From: JAXDLK01 sp034666665
GTDB taxonomy: Bacteria; Desulfobacterota; Binatia; JACPRU01
DNA: 6,491 nt
Assembly: GCA_034666665.1 (NCBI GenBank)
Contig: JAXDLK010000215.1
Span: 1-6,491 of the forward strand
Reading direction: 5' to 3'
Positions 6,282-6,491 of this stretch are shown piece after piece. The position numbers and the translations under genes were made by a program. A model generated the notes under the pieces. It saw only the letters and a program-made list of their open reading frames with translations, was not told the DNA's origin and searched no databases. Every line of letters starts with the position of its first letter. The stretch's first letter is position 1.

Positions 6282-6311
6282 TTCGCGCGATACATTCGCG
6301 CGATACATTCG
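6282..6311. repeat. 13-bp tandem repeat, two full copies plus a partial third
   Basis: TTCGCGCGATACA occurs at 6282-6294 and 6295-6307 without a spacer, followed by TTCG (6308-6311). A GTTCGC doublet (6275-6280, 6281-6286) and the palindrome CGAACGTTCG abut it on the left. The exact head-to-tail copies suggest a recent slippage duplication or a small iteron-like protein-binding site. Confidence 0.7.
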
Positions 6312-6346
6312 TGAGACACGACACCCTGCGTCTCCGCTCGGCTCGT

Positions 6347-6375
6347 GCGCACGCTGCTGCTTTGCGCGCACGCTG
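6347..6375. repeat. 10-bp direct repeat GCGCACGCTG
   Basis: Two copies lie at 6347-6356 and 6366-6375, nineteen bases apart start to start (about two helical turns). The function is unknown, and chance is possible in such GC-rich DNA. Confidence 0.45.
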
Positions 6376-6393
6376 TGGCACCTTGCTCAGCCT

Positions 6394-6491
6394 TTAGGCG
6401 GCCTCGCTCACATCGCCCCGCGAATTCGCGGCAAATCGCGGCTCGCCGAGCTGGCGCCGCATTTGCTCCCTGGGAATCGCCAAAATGCTCG
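6394..6491 (-). CDS. Possible C-terminal end of an unidentified minus-strand gene, 5' part outside the window
   Basis: Reading in from the right edge, one minus-strand frame gives 31 residues, starting SILAIPREQMRRQLGEPR and ending SEAA, before a TAA at 6394-6396. About three quarters of third positions are G or C, compatible with coding but slightly lower than the neighbours. An internal ATG (at CAAATGCGG) has AGGGAG just upstream, so a 22-codon peptide cannot be excluded. No family can be recognised from so short a piece. If real, the gene converges on the acyltransferase. Confidence 0.3.
   Translation of the reverse strand, partial: SILAIPREQMRRQLGEPRFAANSRGDVSEAA
6418..6431. repeat. Perfect 14-bp palindrome CCGCGAATTCGCGG
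   Basis: This is a perfect two-fold symmetric site centred on AATT, containing CGCGAATTCGCG. It lies within the possible C-terminal coding end at the right edge. It may be a protein-binding site or a coincidence of codons. Confidence 0.6.
6431..6466. other. Imperfect stem-loop near the right edge
   Basis: GCAAAT-C-GCGGC (6431-6442) pairs with GCCGCATTTGC (6456-6466), an 11-bp stem with a single bulged C. The loop contains a further CGCC/GGCG pairing that competes for one base. No T-tract follows on either strand, so it is not a standard terminator. It overlaps the possible coding end, so structure and coding are alternative explanations. Confidence 0.45.

Larger units (their letters stand above)
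6134..6393. other. Intergenic region after the acyltransferase, with short repeats
   Basis: No convincing gene is seen in these 260 bases. Arg-rich frames cross it on both strands without domains or ribosome sites. It contains a 10-bp palindrome CGAACGTTCG (6270-6279), a 13-bp tandem duplication (6282-6307) and a 10-bp direct repeat GCGCACGCTG (6347-6356 and 6366-6375). A terminator would be expected here for the acyltransferase, but no stem followed by a T-tract was found. Confidence 0.5.

Noticed and set aside
3932..6352. An 806-codon open frame on the minus strand, antisense to the acyltransferase
   Set aside because: It is Arg/Glu-rich without domain motifs, and it overlaps two well-supported genes in other frames (the SGNH hydrolase and the acyltransferase). 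Long antisense frames are expected in GC-rich DNA. Only a small part near 5960-6090 is kept as a finding.

Overview
The window is GC-rich DNA with strong G/C preference at third codon positions, from a bacterium that uses purine-rich Shine-Dalgarno sites and at least one TTG start. The mix is a secreted collagen-like protein, an Asp-box (BNR) repeat protein, a secreted vanadium haloperoxidase, an SGNH hydrolase and an OpgC-type membrane acyltransferase. This suits a large-genome soil or sediment bacterium. The sequence does not fix the phylum. No rRNA, tRNA, CRISPR array or identifiable transposase was seen.

Layout: (1) The left edge carries the start of a collagen-like Gly-X-Y protein on the minus strand, reading out of the window from 294. 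(2) A divergent intergenic region of about 350 bp follows. (3) A secreted Asp-box/BNR protein runs from a TTG at 647 to 1909 on the plus strand. (4) A 68-bp convergent gap separates it from (5) a minus-strand run: an SGNH/GDSL hydrolase (4608-3964), a possible 98-residue protein of unknown role (3899-3603), and a secreted vanadium-dependent haloperoxidase (3549-1978). The spacing allows one transcript. (6) A 94-bp divergent spacer leads to an OpgC-like multi-pass acyltransferase (4703-6133, plus). (7) A repeat-bearing convergent region follows. (8) The right edge may hold the last 31 codons of another minus-strand gene.

How the genes fit together: three of the five confident proteins carry export signals and one is an integral membrane protein, so this is largely an envelope and extracellular gene set. 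The SGNH hydrolase and the OpgC-like acyltransferase are head-to-head and could act on related acyl modifications, but that is inference from position and family. The haloperoxidase has every residue expected of a functional vanadate site, including the Phe/Trp pair seen in fungal chloroperoxidase, and is the best-supported enzyme here. I found no compelling evidence for an undescribed multi-gene system. The most useful leads are the haloperoxidase, the acyltransferase/hydrolase pair and the small unassigned reading frame between hydrolase and haloperoxidase.
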